From contig JARUPY010000538.1 of assembly GCA_029817715.1 (NCBI GenBank), positions 2,914,001-2,978,000 of the forward strand: a DNA stretch of 64,000 bases. The letters are read 5' to 3'. The DNA is from Melastoma dodecandrum (taxonomy: Eukaryota; Streptophyta; Magnoliopsida; Myrtales; Melastomataceae). The position numbers and the translations under genes were made by a program. Below, piece after piece: positions 21,108 to 32,360 of this stretch. Below the pieces are notes generated by a model that worked only from the letters and a program-made list of their open reading frames with translations, ran no database searches and was not told where the DNA came from. Position 1 is the stretch's first letter, and each line of letters begins with the position of its first letter.

Positions 21108-21720
21108 AATAGGGTGTCATTCGAGGATGATAACATTCCAATCCCTAACCCTAGTATGGTATGATTCGACACACGATTTATGTAATCATGTTCGAGTAAA
21201 AATGGAATGTATGATATTACAAGAGTAATCGTGAATTGGAATGCATTCATACGATTATGAATGTGTATGGATGCATTAAAGCGGTAAAAGGAGTTAGGGA
21301 AGGGAGAAAAGGAATTTGGAAAACCCCCCTGTGACCAACCCAAACCGCTGCAAAATGAACAGATTTAGGTCACAGTTTATTGCATACAAAACATACCTGC
21401 CCTGTCCCTGCACGAGTAACAGGCACTTAGTAACAGACAAATGCACGTGCGGCGTCTGGTACCTGTAGTGGGCAAGCAATTTCTAGACTCGGATGGAGGT
21501 TTCTAAGACCTCCCTCGGACTAAGGGAGGCGGGTCCCGGTCCATAGCCTACAAGCCGCAGGAAGCAGCGAGGCCGTGCCTTTCGGTGACCCCCTAAAGAT
21601 CCTAATCCCGGGTATAGGGATTTACCTATATATGCCTAGGAAAGCGGATAAACGAACACAAACAGGAGATCAAACAAAGGGCATCGAGCCAATCAATTAC
21701 ATGCGCAAACAAGTAACTCC
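21108..21720 (-). other. Ogre 5' untranslated region
   Basis: About 0.6 kb between the primer-site hairpin and ORF1. No coding frame is supported. It is AT-rich near 21130-21300 and GC-richer near 21480-21600. Confidence 0.6.
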
Positions 21721-21768
21721 CCTCCGCATGTGGTAAAAAGGTTTTCGGTAGGAATCCACATGCGGAGG
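21721..21768. other. Perfect 13-bp hairpin next to the Ogre primer site
   Basis: CCTCCGCATGTGG (21721-21733) is exactly repeated in inverse as CCACATGCGGAGG (21756-21768) around a 22-nt loop. The second arm touches the primer-binding site. Such a stem near the primer site could act in priming, dimerisation or packaging; that is inference. Confidence 0.8.
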
Positions 21769-21786
21769 TCCCCAGCGGAGTCGCCA
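21769..21786 (-). other. Ogre primer-binding site (tRNA-Arg type)
   Basis: The plus strand reads TCCCCAGCGGAGTCGCCA, which looks like the 3' acceptor end of a plant tRNA-Arg with its CCA tail, so the minus-strand RNA can pair with that tRNA. It lies 7 nt inside the 5' LTR. Ogre elements are known to use tRNA-Arg. Confidence 0.8.
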
Positions 21787-24700
21787 TCCGGGATGTACGC
21801 GCGCCCTCCGGCCTAGCACGCGCGCGGCGGTTCGAGCAACCCGAGGATCCGGGCCCGCTCCCCCGAGGCCCAGTCCGGTCGACGTTTCGGCTCGAACGCC
21901 GGAAGCTGCGGAAAGGGGACCCGGGTTGAATCCTCCCTTGTTTCCCGAGCGGATCTGCGGGGCGTTTCGCCAACCGTCTCCAGTCCTTGAAGGCGACGGG
22001 CGAAAGGCTGCGTTAAGACCTCGCTTGGGAAATTCCGGGAAGATCCAGGGAGCGGCTCGGTTTGCCGTCACCTCATCCTAAATGGCTCCGAAAAAAGGGG
22101 TGTTGTTTAGTTTTAACTTTGGAAAAACTTGTTCGGAGTCGCCACCGACTTATTTAAAAATAGTGTGATTTTAAGTCGGAAAAATCAGAGTCTGGGTTCG
22201 GGGATTCCTATTTACTAACCTTTATATTCTAAACATGCGAAAAGGGTGGCGATTTGTCCAAAAAAGGTTTAACTTTTGATTGACGGGTATTGGGCCCGAT
22301 CCGGGAGTAGGCCGGACTCTTATCGACGTTTTAACGGGCGTTGGACCCGAATTTAGGTTTGTTTGATTAAAACCGAGCATGCGACGTAAAACCTAAAGCC
22401 TAAGCATACGCGCAATCACAAACAATTATTTAGATCAAAAGGACGGGGAAGGGCGGTGATTGTGGGCCTATACACTTGGGCCCGCAATCCGTTACAAGTG
22501 GATTTGAATAAAATTCAGGGAGGCCCGCACCTCCCCTTTGTACCTTTGATTGAGTTTGGGGCCGCTTTAAGCCTTCGAGCCCGCGGTTTTTTAGGCCGGG
22601 GTAGATCCACGCGGTTTGATACACGCGCCTTCAAGTTAATCTTCGGAATTTTGAAGTTGATCTTCCGAAATTAGATGCTCGATGTACATGCAAAGAAAAA
22701 TAAAGAAGTGGTCAGAAAGTCCTAATTTAAATCGAAATGAATAATTAGGACTTAATGAAGTAAGAGCGATGCTTACGGGGCGTTGTGAGCCCGTTGGTGT
22801 CGATCGTCCGCGTCATCGGAGGATGCATTCCTTGGTAATAATTCCTCGGTGTTTTACATGTAAAACAGGAAGATGCCAATGTCAAAGAACATCGATCAAA
22901 TTTAAATTCAATCGAATAAAATTAGTAAGACATGTCTTATCGTATGAATCAGTTAAGTAGGATCACGATTCTTCGAAATATCCAAGTCTCCGTCGTGTTT
23001 TTTATGCAAAACAAGATACACAGAGGGATAATAATACAAGTTAGTAAATCATACTAACACAAAATGTTTATAAAAATTATTTAAGCAAAAATATTTTAAA
23101 AGACAAACAAACAAGCACGAATATGACTGTCTGCTTAAACGTGCGAATGGTTTTAAAATTCAAGGAAATTTCAACACGTGTGAATGACATTTAGATTAAA
23201 ATTGATAAATGATAAATGTAAGTAGACTTACCTGGCAAGTTGGGGAGCACAGTAGCCTTACCCGTCAAAATCAATTGCAAAGAAAAAGGTGAAAGGTTTC
23301 CAGCTTCAAATCAACCTTTCCTCGTTGCTTCGAGCCCGACGCTTGCAAGAAGGATTCCAACACGCCGTGGTCGGGAGTTCGTGGGTCCACTGGATCTGGG
23401 CGTGGATCGTCGTCGGGGCTAAGAGCCGAAGTGGCGGCGGCCGGGGATGACTCTTGAAGTGGGGCGTCGTCGTCGGGACGTGGCTGTCACGGGGTTGCTG
23501 AGCGTGGAAGACGCGCGCGTCCGCCCCGGGTCTGCTGAAGATTTGAGCCCCCCGCTGGTCGTGGCTGCCTCGATTTGCTGCGGATTCGCCCGGGGAAGTG
23601 GGGGCTGAGCTGGAATCCGAGGACGCCAAGGAGGAGGGGTCGCCGGGAAGGAAGGAGAACAGCCGCCGGTCGCCAATCCTGAAAGTCGCCGGGGAGGGAG
23701 GTTCCGTCGTAGATGGGTCTGTGGACATGAGCCATCGAAGAGTTGATTGCCGGAGTAGGGGCTTCTGCAGCGAGGTTTAAGGGAAGGAATGCAAGAAGGG
23801 ACAGGGGTCCGCTGCCGTCTCTCGAAGCGTCGCTGAAGGCTGGGCGGCAAGAGGGCGCCTGTTGCCTTGGTGCCATTGCAGTTGGTCGGCTACTGTAGGT
23901 TCTCGGGATGTCGAGAGGATGGAGTGTCGGCTATCGAGCTTGAAGACGTCTCCGCTGGAAGAGCATCATCTCGGGAAGAAAGGCCACTGTTGTTAGACAC
24001 AGGACGTCGAGGGAGCAGCTCTGTTGGATTGGGAGACATTGGGAGGGCGTCATTGTTGTCGACGCAGCTTCAGTAACAAGGTGGTGCCTGGAACGGCTGA
24101 TGGTCCTGAAAAAGAGGGAAGCTCTGAAAGAACAAGAAGTTCAAACTATCAAAGCTGAGGATAGAGGAAGGAGGCCACCTTGGGGTCTCGTTGTTGTCTC
24201 GTGACTCCTGGGATTCGGGATGATCAAAGACAACGTAAGTCCTGGCACTTGGAGACATCCTCGCCGGAAGTAGGACGATCCTCCCTGTTCGGGTTGGCTG
24301 GAGAAGGGGGGTTTCCGCGGGCGCTTTGTTCTTCTTACCTTGGTGAAGGAACGGCCAATGGTGGTGGGATGGCTGGTGAAGTCCTCTCTTCGTTCCGGGG
24401 AGAATTCCCCGAAGAGGCGTTCCGAAAGAATGAAGAAGAGGGCATCCCCACTGTTTTTTTTCTTCTCTTCTTATGGAGGGGTTCTGGGCGTCATCCGATC
24501 GCCCGTGGCACTCGCTTCAAGGGGCGAGGCCACTGATGATCCTAGGGGGATCATTACGGCTACGGCCGGGCTATCCCCTGCTTACAATGACTTTCCCATT
24601 TTGTATCTCCTCCTGTCTTGTGTCTGACGTCTCTCCTTTTAGCAACTCCAGGGCTCGGGCGGTGGGATGGCATACAAGTGGGGATCAAATGGGATATGGT

Positions 24701-25277
24701 GACGAGACTGTTGCTGGAGTCTGCAGGTGGGATGGCGGGCGTTATACCGGGATCGCAAGCTTGTCGATGGGGGGGGAAAGGAGGTGACGACTTCTGCTCT
24801 GTCTATCCGTCTGATTCCCTCCCTTTCTTCTTGCAGGTAGGTGTTAGGCAAGTGGGACTCAGGCACAGGTGGGAGGCTGCAATCGTCCTCTTGTCAGGAC
24901 TTGCAGGTGGGCTTGGTTTATGATATGTTTTAGGCCGGGTTTGGCAGCCTAATACGGGCTTGGTCCCCCTTTTGGGTTTGTCCTGGGGCTTTGTTTGGGT
25001 TGTGGTTGGATTTTTTTTAGGCCTCACAGCTTGAGAGACTGGGGTTTGAGAATTTTGAAGTCCCAGTGTCCTCTGGCTTGCGGCACCTACGACCCCAGCA
25101 AGTTGAGGACCTCCGGCAGGTGTGCGCATGTTCCAGCGTTTGATGGTGGATGGGTTGAACCCTGCATCAGTCACACGCAACAGGTAAATTTCTGAATTTA
25201 TAGTGATTTAGGCAACTCCGATAATGGATCTTTGCTTGGAAGGCAAACGTCTCGGTATCTGTCGTCGCTGAAACATC

Positions 25278-25469
25278 TCAGCGATATTGTTCAGCATTAG
25301 TCATTCTAATGCCACTGTCGATGACTGCAAGTGTGTTGTTGGCCTTGTCAGGGATAACGTGGATGAAAAACCCAGGCTGAGCATCGAGCTTGTTCTTGCC
25401 CGTGAGATTCTTGAATCTGATTTTATCAGGGGCGTCGAAGGAGTTGTTGTAGGAATCGTACTGCGACAT
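25278..25469 (-). pseudogene. Captured HSP90 N-domain fragment (5' LTR copy)
   Basis: This encodes the same 63 residues as 8602-8793. Retention in both LTRs shows that the piece was part of the element before this insertion. Confidence 0.75.
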
Positions 25470-25571
25470 GGCTCTTTTGTTGCAGCCTCACGGACAGCAG
25501 GATCGGCGGGCGCGATCAAAGACTGATTAGACAGAGGAGGGATTTGATCAAAAGCTGGGGAAGTAGTTCTG

Positions 25572-26009
25572 TTATATTTGACTGGGACTATCACGCGGCA
25601 TGGTCATGTCCTGGTCCCACGGGCGTGACTGCCACAGGGAACTCAGCGCGCAGAGACGTCCGTAATATTCTCCGATGATAAGGAAGCAACAAGCTGCCTG
25701 CCGGACCGTGAGGATCCGCCGCAACTGACGGAGGGTCTGTTGTCTGAAATTATCGGCTTGGCGTACGAATCCTTCGAGGTTGGTGAGCTTGTCTGTGTAT
25801 AAAGTTGTTACTTTGGCTTCGTCGACCCTAAACCCTCGCAGGACTATCGCTTCGTCGAGCTCCTCGAAATCGAAAGTGGGTTCGACTTGATTGATGAAGG
25901 CGGTTGTTGAGTTGCTGATCTCATGAAAGACTGAGTATGTCATGCCGTGATGTGTTCCCGAAGGCCCAGTATCGGATAATCCTGTCTCCACCATCCTCTG
26001 ACCCGCCAT
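25572..26009 (-). CDS. Captured TGA9/TGA10-like ORF lacking its bZIP domain (5' LTR copy)
   Basis: A 145-codon frame from ATG 26007-26009, equal in length and frame to 8896-9333, with few changes (for example THHG for THHH near residue 20). It joins a TGA9/10-like N terminus to the last part of the TGA C-terminal domain and has no basic-leucine-zipper segment. Both LTR copies remain open despite about 1 % LTR divergence; that is too little change to prove selection. Confidence 0.8.
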   Translation of the reverse strand: MAGQRMVETGLSDTGPSGTHHGMTYSVFHEISNSTTAFINQVEPTFDFEELDEAIVLRGFRVDEAKVTTLYTDKLTNLEGFVRQADNFRQQTLRQLRRILTVRQAACCFLIIGEYYGRLCALSSLWQSRPWDQDMTMPRDSPSQI

Positions 26010-26331
26010 GGAACCTGGAATGCACGCACACCCTCTCCTCTTTCCAATCACATGATTGTTCATGGCTGAACTGAGAGGTTCTCGGCGTGCAAGAAGGGCC
26101 TCTAGAGTTATAATAATGATGAGAAGCCTTCTGCTCCTTTGGTTGAATTTCTTTTCTTCTTCTTTTTTTGTTTTGTTTTGTGCCAGAATCTTGCAGAAGT
26201 CCGGGTTGTGTTCCTGCAGATTCTTGCTATGTTTTGTATACCAAAGACCATGAAAGTCAATGAAATGCACAGCTAAAGTAAAGTATCGTATAGAAGCATG
26301 TAGGTTCATTATCGTATTTTGAGGTATTACA

Positions 26332-26336
26332 GAAGT
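26332..26336. repeat. Target-site duplication, right copy (GAAGT)
   Basis: Directly follows the right LTR terminus (..ATTACA) and equals 5107-5111. Confidence 0.95.
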
Positions 26337-28162
26337 CTAGGCTCTTGTAGAATACTTATCTTTACCCCACCGATGGAAACATCATTTTCATTCTGCACAA
26401 AAGGAAGGTTTTCCTTTTGACCTTTCAAAAAGGCGTTACCAATAATGATGTCGGCCTCTAGTAAAGGATGTGCAAGAATCTCTTTAATGATGAACTTTTG
26501 TCCACCAATAAAGACAGGCACGTTGCTTGCCTTATGACCAACAATTGTGGCCATACCATCGACGTTAACCATGTGGATGGGTTTCTGCAGTGGTTCCCAC
26601 CACTCATCTGGCAGAGCATTGAGTCTAGCACAAGTTATGCTACACCCAGTGTCTATCAAAGTATCCAGGGAATACTCATAGTATCCAGGAAATTTGAAAG
26701 TTAGAGCCACATATGTGCTCATGTCTTCCTTCCTAACACTAAACCCAATATTCTCAGGTACCTTCTGGGATGGTTCTATCATCCTCCAGATATCGTCTAT
26801 TGGTATAGACCTTTGTTCGGCTATCTGCTCAATAACCTTACAAACTTCAGGAATCTCAGATAAAGACTTTTCCATATTGGTAACTCTTAACATCCTTATG
26901 GATTCCTCTCTCGGCTGATCTACAGGGTCTTCATAGACTGGTAATGATACCTGTCTATACCCTACGATTCTACCCGTATGTTGCGACGGGGCTCTCGAAT
27001 CAACAGACCTTCGAGACATCTCTTCTATTAGTGGAGGTGCACTTGCAACCTCTGGTCGAGAGACTATTACGTCTTCTCCCACATCACTAGCTCTCGAAGA
27101 GACTTCAGAGGGCGCTCTATTGAGCGGCTCTCTCAGGATTGGTATCCTCACAGGCAAATGCCTGTCAACCCTTTCGCTAAGCATAGGCAAATGCCTATCA
27201 GCTCTTTCATTGACCCTTGACGGATCTCCTAACATAAGAGTAATTTCGTTACCCCTTTGTCGGATGTTCGCCGCACTAATGGGCCTAGAGCTACTACCAG
27301 GTTCAGTCATAACCCAACTCCTTGGCCAGGTTAATTCCAATGGATTCACCTCACGCCTATGGAACTGTTGGTAGTTGCTATGACCTTCCTCGAACAACTC
27401 AGTAAGTCTTGAGATGTTCCTCACACCAGGACTAGTGGTATTTACCAAACGGTAAATTACCCTAGTGTGATACGCCAAATACTTGGCCTGGGGATTCATA
27501 CAATCCATATTCATCGACTTGATTCTTAAGGTCAATGAAGTCCCCAAACAGCGATCGTTCAAAGCCATCATAAAGTTTGGATGGACTTGGAACCATACAG
27601 GGCCATGTGCTAGGTTGGCCTGTACACCTGATATCAGCTGATCTCTAAACTCTCGCCATCGTTTATCGATCACTGCTGCTACCACAGGACTATCCGCTGG
27701 TAAATGAAACAGCGGGACTAATCCTATCTGGATCAACCCAATGTGTATATAGTTATATACACCTCTCGTGTTACGCATAGTATCTCTTATGCGTTGTACA
27801 TTTAAGAGTGGGATATCCAAAGTCTCAAGCTCAGTGCTCGTGACTTGAGCCGTCGCCTATGTCTGCGAAATATCTATGGTAGATCGAAACCTAAATCTCG
27901 ATACTTCATAAACCTCCCTTGCATTGACATTTGGCAACCTCCATTCCAGAATTGACTGGGATGGATCTTCGTACTGGTGGGTTTCCTCCAGTACCTGATT
28001 CGTTGTTTCCAAAGAAACCAACTCATCACCATCTCCTTCCCTTTCTGCTCGCATCATGAATAGATGTTTGGTCCAGAGATCAGAATCATCTTCTGAGTCT
28101 GTATCATAATTAGATACAATCTCATAAATCGACTCTACTTCCGAGTCTAAGTCGGAAATCTC
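26332..28162 (-). pseudogene. Endogenous pararetrovirus movement protein and aspartic protease
   Basis: This is the middle of the viral polyprotein. After an acidic linker comes a movement-protein core of the 30K type (YIHIGLIQIGLVPLF, ANLAHGPVWFQVHPNF, LTLRIKS), then a spacer with repeated LPMLSERVDRHLPV-like blocks, then a retropepsin-like protease (LDTLIDTGCSITC, DIIIGNAFLKG). One in-frame TAG at 27857-27859 interrupts the frame just before the movement domain. At its 3' side the frame runs directly into the Ogre LTR at 26331. The movement domain follows the coat protein, the order of cavemoviruses and solendoviruses; most others have movement protein first. Confidence 0.85.
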
Positions 28163-29825
28163 CTACTCATCGATTGGTTCATAAGCAAGGACTTCTTCCT
28201 CTTGACTCCTGTTATCCAGGAAGACCATCCGGAGTCTTTCTCTTCTTTGGTTCTTCTTTGGACAACTATCCGCTTTGTGGTCTTTTGAACCACAAAACCA
28301 GCAGCAATTACAACTGCTCAAAGGTTTCCCTTTAGGACATTTAGGCTCTCTGCCATGCTTTCTTTTGAAAGCATCGATCCTATCTTTATCCTTCAGGTTA
28401 TCCCTTCTCCTCACAAACCTTTTTGGTTTGTAAGCAGGACCTCCCTTTTGCTTTCGCTGGAAGTCCTTCTTGGGCCAAACTTTCTTTTTGTTGTACCCAA
28501 CAAACTTCCTCTTACGAGGAAAGTTTCCTCTCTTCAAAGAGTCTCCTGGAGTACTGCGAGTATCGCATCCATACCTTCCAGGCACATACTCTATCTGAGA
28601 ACAACAGCTCTTATTCAAGTATGGCAGCTTCTTAGCTGCCTCCTTTACTTGGAGCTCAGTACATGCTTTGCGCATTGCGTACTTTACCGCCTGAATTTTT
28701 CCTCCGAGTCCAGAGACTATCTTCTCCTCACTCAGAAGTAATTCATATGCCTTTTGCGCAACTTCCGGCCAAGGTTCGGGAAGTTTTGCAAAAAAGGTTC
28801 ATAATATGAACTGTTGTGATACTACATCCAGATTGTAATAATACTTCTGGAATTCACATACGTAGCTATCAAACCAGCACATATCACAGATCTGTAATTT
28901 AACTAGAGCGGTCAATGACTGCTCCTTTTCCAGTCTCAGTGGATAATGAGAAACCACAGAACTCACGTTTCAGGGCATCAGCGATTATTGCCAATACTCC
29001 ATCAACCGTCAGCGCTTGATCTATCTTTTCCTTAATGTATGTGTGTGCCACTAAGGTTTTCCAGTATTTTTGCGCTGTACCCATGAGGGCTGCTACACAT
29101 AATTCGTAGACTGCCCCAGGAGGAACTCCTCCTGCAGACGCTGTCATCCGAATAAGTGATAACCACTCATCTATCTTTTCAGATACGTGCTTCTCACAAA
29201 TGTCTAGAAAAGCACCGGGTGTAATTATCGGCTTTAGTACATTATCCAATGGAACAAACTCTTGTTTAGTCCGATGGGGATAATCGGGCCTGTAAATTTC
29301 CCTCTTCGCAGTTACCAGTTCGTTAAACGTTCTGTTGTCTAAATGAACTGGGGTATCTTCTGCCAGTCCTAAGGCTTGTCTTAGGTCTTTTGCCAACTCC
29401 CCACTCTGGGAGTTCAAGTTTGCACTTCGCTTTTGTGAGTCTAAAATGAAAGGAGCTACCGACTCCCTATACATTTCATCCACACTCTTGCCTTGATTCT
29501 GTTTGGAATTTCTTCCTCCCAGATTCAATCTTTCGACTGGTTTTCCCGTAGTACTTTCCAGTCCAGAGGTCTCTTCGGCTTCAAGCCTTTTCAAACCTCT
29601 TTCTCTTTCCAGAGCGTCTAACATTGTGTTTACAATGGAGCCGACTTCCTTTGCCATTTGGTTTCGGCTTTCTAGACTTTCATTGCTCCCCTGAATGGTT
29701 AGCTGAGTTAAAATGTCATTTATACTCTTGCTAACTCCAAAAGGAGACAATCTGGCCTCTGGAACGAACTCCAGCCTTGATGGAGTCCCGGAAGGATTTC
29801 CCGAAGATTTTCCTTCTCCAGCCAT
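28163..29825 (-). pseudogene. Endogenous pararetrovirus coat protein with C-terminal zinc knuckle
   Basis: ATG 29823-29825 starts the viral polyprotein. The N-terminal 300 codons are open; the core includes YRPDYPHR, GVPPGAVYELCVAALMGTAQ and a basic Lys/Arg-rich region, and ends with the knuckle CWFCGSKDHKADSC, the mark of caulimovirid coat proteins. Lesions: a 1-nt frameshift around 28930-28990, TGA at 28799-28801 and TAG at 28163-28165. Beyond the TAG the frame continues in register into the movement protein, so coat and movement domains were once one chain. The broken frame rules out a full product from this copy. Confidence 0.85.
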
Positions 29826-32360
29826 TCAGAAAATCTGACCTTGAGACTTCAATGGATATTTTTGAAACTAGGTCTAAGTTCTGGATACAGAGAGATATTT
29901 CCTAAACCTTAGGGTAGATTGGAAAAACTTTGTAAATATGGGGATATTTTTGATAAAGCGGCCATTTTAGAAAGAATTATGACAATTTATCAACTTCCTT
30001 TTTTAAATATTCCGAGTAGAAGAGAAAATCAGGGGTTAGTTTTTCAAGGAGCGCCAGCCTGGACAAGGACATGGGCTTCATCTTTCCAGGCCCACATATG
30101 GGCTTTGTGCGGCTCTAGCCTTAGGTTCCATAAATAAGACTGGGCCTTATCCTGGTTGGTAAATGGGGCCTGAGTTCCGATCAGGTCGGATTCAGCTTGG
30201 TCTGGTTGGTCTCTTATGGGCTGGTTGGGATCCAACTTCACATGGGCCGGGCTTCATCGTAAATGGGCTTCGTCTTTTCTTGATTTTAACTGGACTTGGA
30301 TATGGGCCAACAGTTGAATTGGGCTTAAGAAGGGGCTAAGCTTGCGTTTCCTCATGAAATCCAGGCCCGTGTTCGAGTCAGTTTTGAAGAAAACAGACGA
30401 AGGGAAAACGTCCGTACGAAATACTCGCGTTTTGGTTGAAATCGAAACCCCAAAAAATCAAACCTTGAAACATCAAACTCCAACTGAGTAATTTCCCAGT
30501 CGCAGTGATGGCGGGCGAGTGGTGTTGGGGAAATTGGAACTTTTGTGTGAGTGATTGTTAAGAAATCCGACAATCTCATCCCCCATTATATTTTTTCTTG
30601 AGCTCTCCGACCCCATGGAGTTTCCGCCGCCATCAATGGACCTGCCCGCTGTTTCACAGAGCCCCTCGGATGGATTAAACCGCCGACGTAGAGATGAAAG
30701 ATTTAGGTTTTGGAAGTTGAGCTTTAGGGTTTGAGATGTAACCATTTCGCGACTCTTTCTGTACGGACACTTTTGAGAACTGGGTCTCGGGTTGTGGCTT
30801 TGATTTCTCGACTTGGGGCTTCCTTTTGGTATGGGCTTCACAGTGCCCGGATTAAAATGGGCCGAACCTTTAATATGGGCTATACCATGTTAGAGTATGA
30901 AGACCGGCCAAGCCCAAGAGAATTTTGTGGCGGGAAGAAAAGGTTCCGTAGTCGCGATCTGGCTATATTCGAAACCCTAAATGTCATTATCGAAACCCCA
31001 AATTTCCTGTTTTTCTGGAGATCGACCCGAAACTCTCCGTTGGCCGGCGGGCGTCCGGTGGTGCTGTGGTGGAGGGAGGCGACCTTGGATCGATGGTGCT
31101 TAAACAAGATTGATGGGTTGATTTGCGCAGTTGAATCTGAGCTCCTCTGAGTCTCTTATTCGTCGTCTTGGTACCTGATTAATAATTGATGGATGGAAGG
31201 AAGGAGGCGTGTAAATCGGTTGACGGAAGTATTAGGATTGACTTTGGGGCTTGCTGTAGTGGCGGAATGTTTGGGTACTCTGGACGCAGAAAATGCCCAG
31301 CACCACATCGTCTGTATACTTGGGAAATTATGAAGTACCCGGTCGATGATAATCCTAGATTCTGCGGTTGAAAATGGTCAACCAGTACCCATCGAACTGG
31401 AGGATTGTTTTCGAGCAATGCTGCCAGGAAGACCCCAAATTGCCTTAGGAAAATCACAGTTATTGGCTGCCTTGGCTAATGAAGGATGATCAATGACAGA
31501 GATGAGGAGACCTGGGCACAAGAAAACAAGCTGACGACTTTCAGTTTTGGGTATTGCTAGGGGATGGAAGGAATTCAATCTCGGGCTGTAAAAGCTTGTT
31601 TAGAGGTTTGAATTGAGGATGTATCCATTAGTGTAAAACACTGGCCAAAAATTTTTCTTGTAGTCAAGGCAGGGATGAGCTGTTACAGATTATTGTTGCC
31701 GGCAATAAGGTTATGGCTTTTCAATTGAGGAGAAGTAAGGGACAATACAACTAATTTGCCATAACTCTGGACTCAAACCTTCCATTGCAACAACTACCAC
31801 AAATCCCTCGATCACTATGACATCTTGAGTTATGGCCGTGGTAAACAAACAAATAAATTGAATTACATTACTTCCTCCGTGTAATGCAAATTGCTAGTAG
31901 TGTCATCACAATTGCAGAAATGGCTTACACCCTCAAAACCCATGAGCAAAAGCCAGAAAAGAAGAAATTTCAGATGCACACCCAAGCAAAAATTTCACAA
32001 ACCCACCTCCAGGATGGAATAAAAAATTACACTAATAGAATGGAAAATGAAGAAGAGGCCTGCCATTTGCAGGGCACTACAACAGATGATAAAAAAATGG
32101 CACCTTTATCACACAAAAATGCGATAGAAGGGGCTAGCAAAGAATGACCCTCTGGTTGAAGAAACTTGAGGGTTGGAAAATAGAAGACCTAAATCAAACC
32201 CAGGTATTGAACCACCAATACAGCAAGACTGGGCTGATGTGAAAAAGAAAATTGAAAGCACAAACAAAACATGTGTGGTGTTTATGCACAATGACAAACT
32301 AATATGCACAGATGAATTGCGGGACGGAGAGGATTGGAGGGACTTGGAGAGATGCCATCA
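29826..32360. other. Non-coding region between viral integrant and myosin relic
   Basis: The first 100 bases or so should be viral leader upstream of the coat gene; the right-hand junction is not clear. From 30050 to 31150 there are many GGGCC and GGGCTT words, common in plant promoters and intergenic DNA. No gene, transposon end or RNA gene is supported. Confidence 0.5.

Larger units (their letters stand above)
5112..26331 (-). mobile_element. Ogre/Tat-like Ty3-gypsy LTR retrotransposon, nested in the viral integrant
   Basis: The element is 21,220 bp, transcribed leftward, and flanked by GAAGT duplications. Its LTRs are 4,538 bp (21794-26331) and 4,544 bp (5112-9655). The order on the minus strand is 5' LTR, tRNA-Arg primer site, extra ORF1, gag-protease, a gap that looks like an intron, RT with two RNase H domains and integrase, a long untranslated 3' region, polypurine tract and 3' LTR. 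Giant LTRs, an extra ORF before gag, a tRNA-Arg primer and a spliced pol are known traits of Ogre elements in the Tat lineage. By eye I count about 45-50 substitutions between the LTRs, about 1 %, so the insertion is young. The outer terminus at 5112 reads TA where the other LTR keeps TG. Confidence 0.93.
21794..26331 (-). repeat. Ogre 5' LTR (4,538 bp)
   Basis: It pairs with 5112-9655. In element sense it starts TGTAATACC at 26331 and ends CA at 21794, a canonical TG..CA LTR. It carries the second copies of the TGA-like ORF (25572-26009) and the HSP90 piece (25278-25469). Confidence 0.95.

Noticed and set aside
30044..31150. GGGCC/GGGCTT-rich stretch as a promoter or gene
   Set aside because: No adjacent coding exon on either strand; the words alone are too common.
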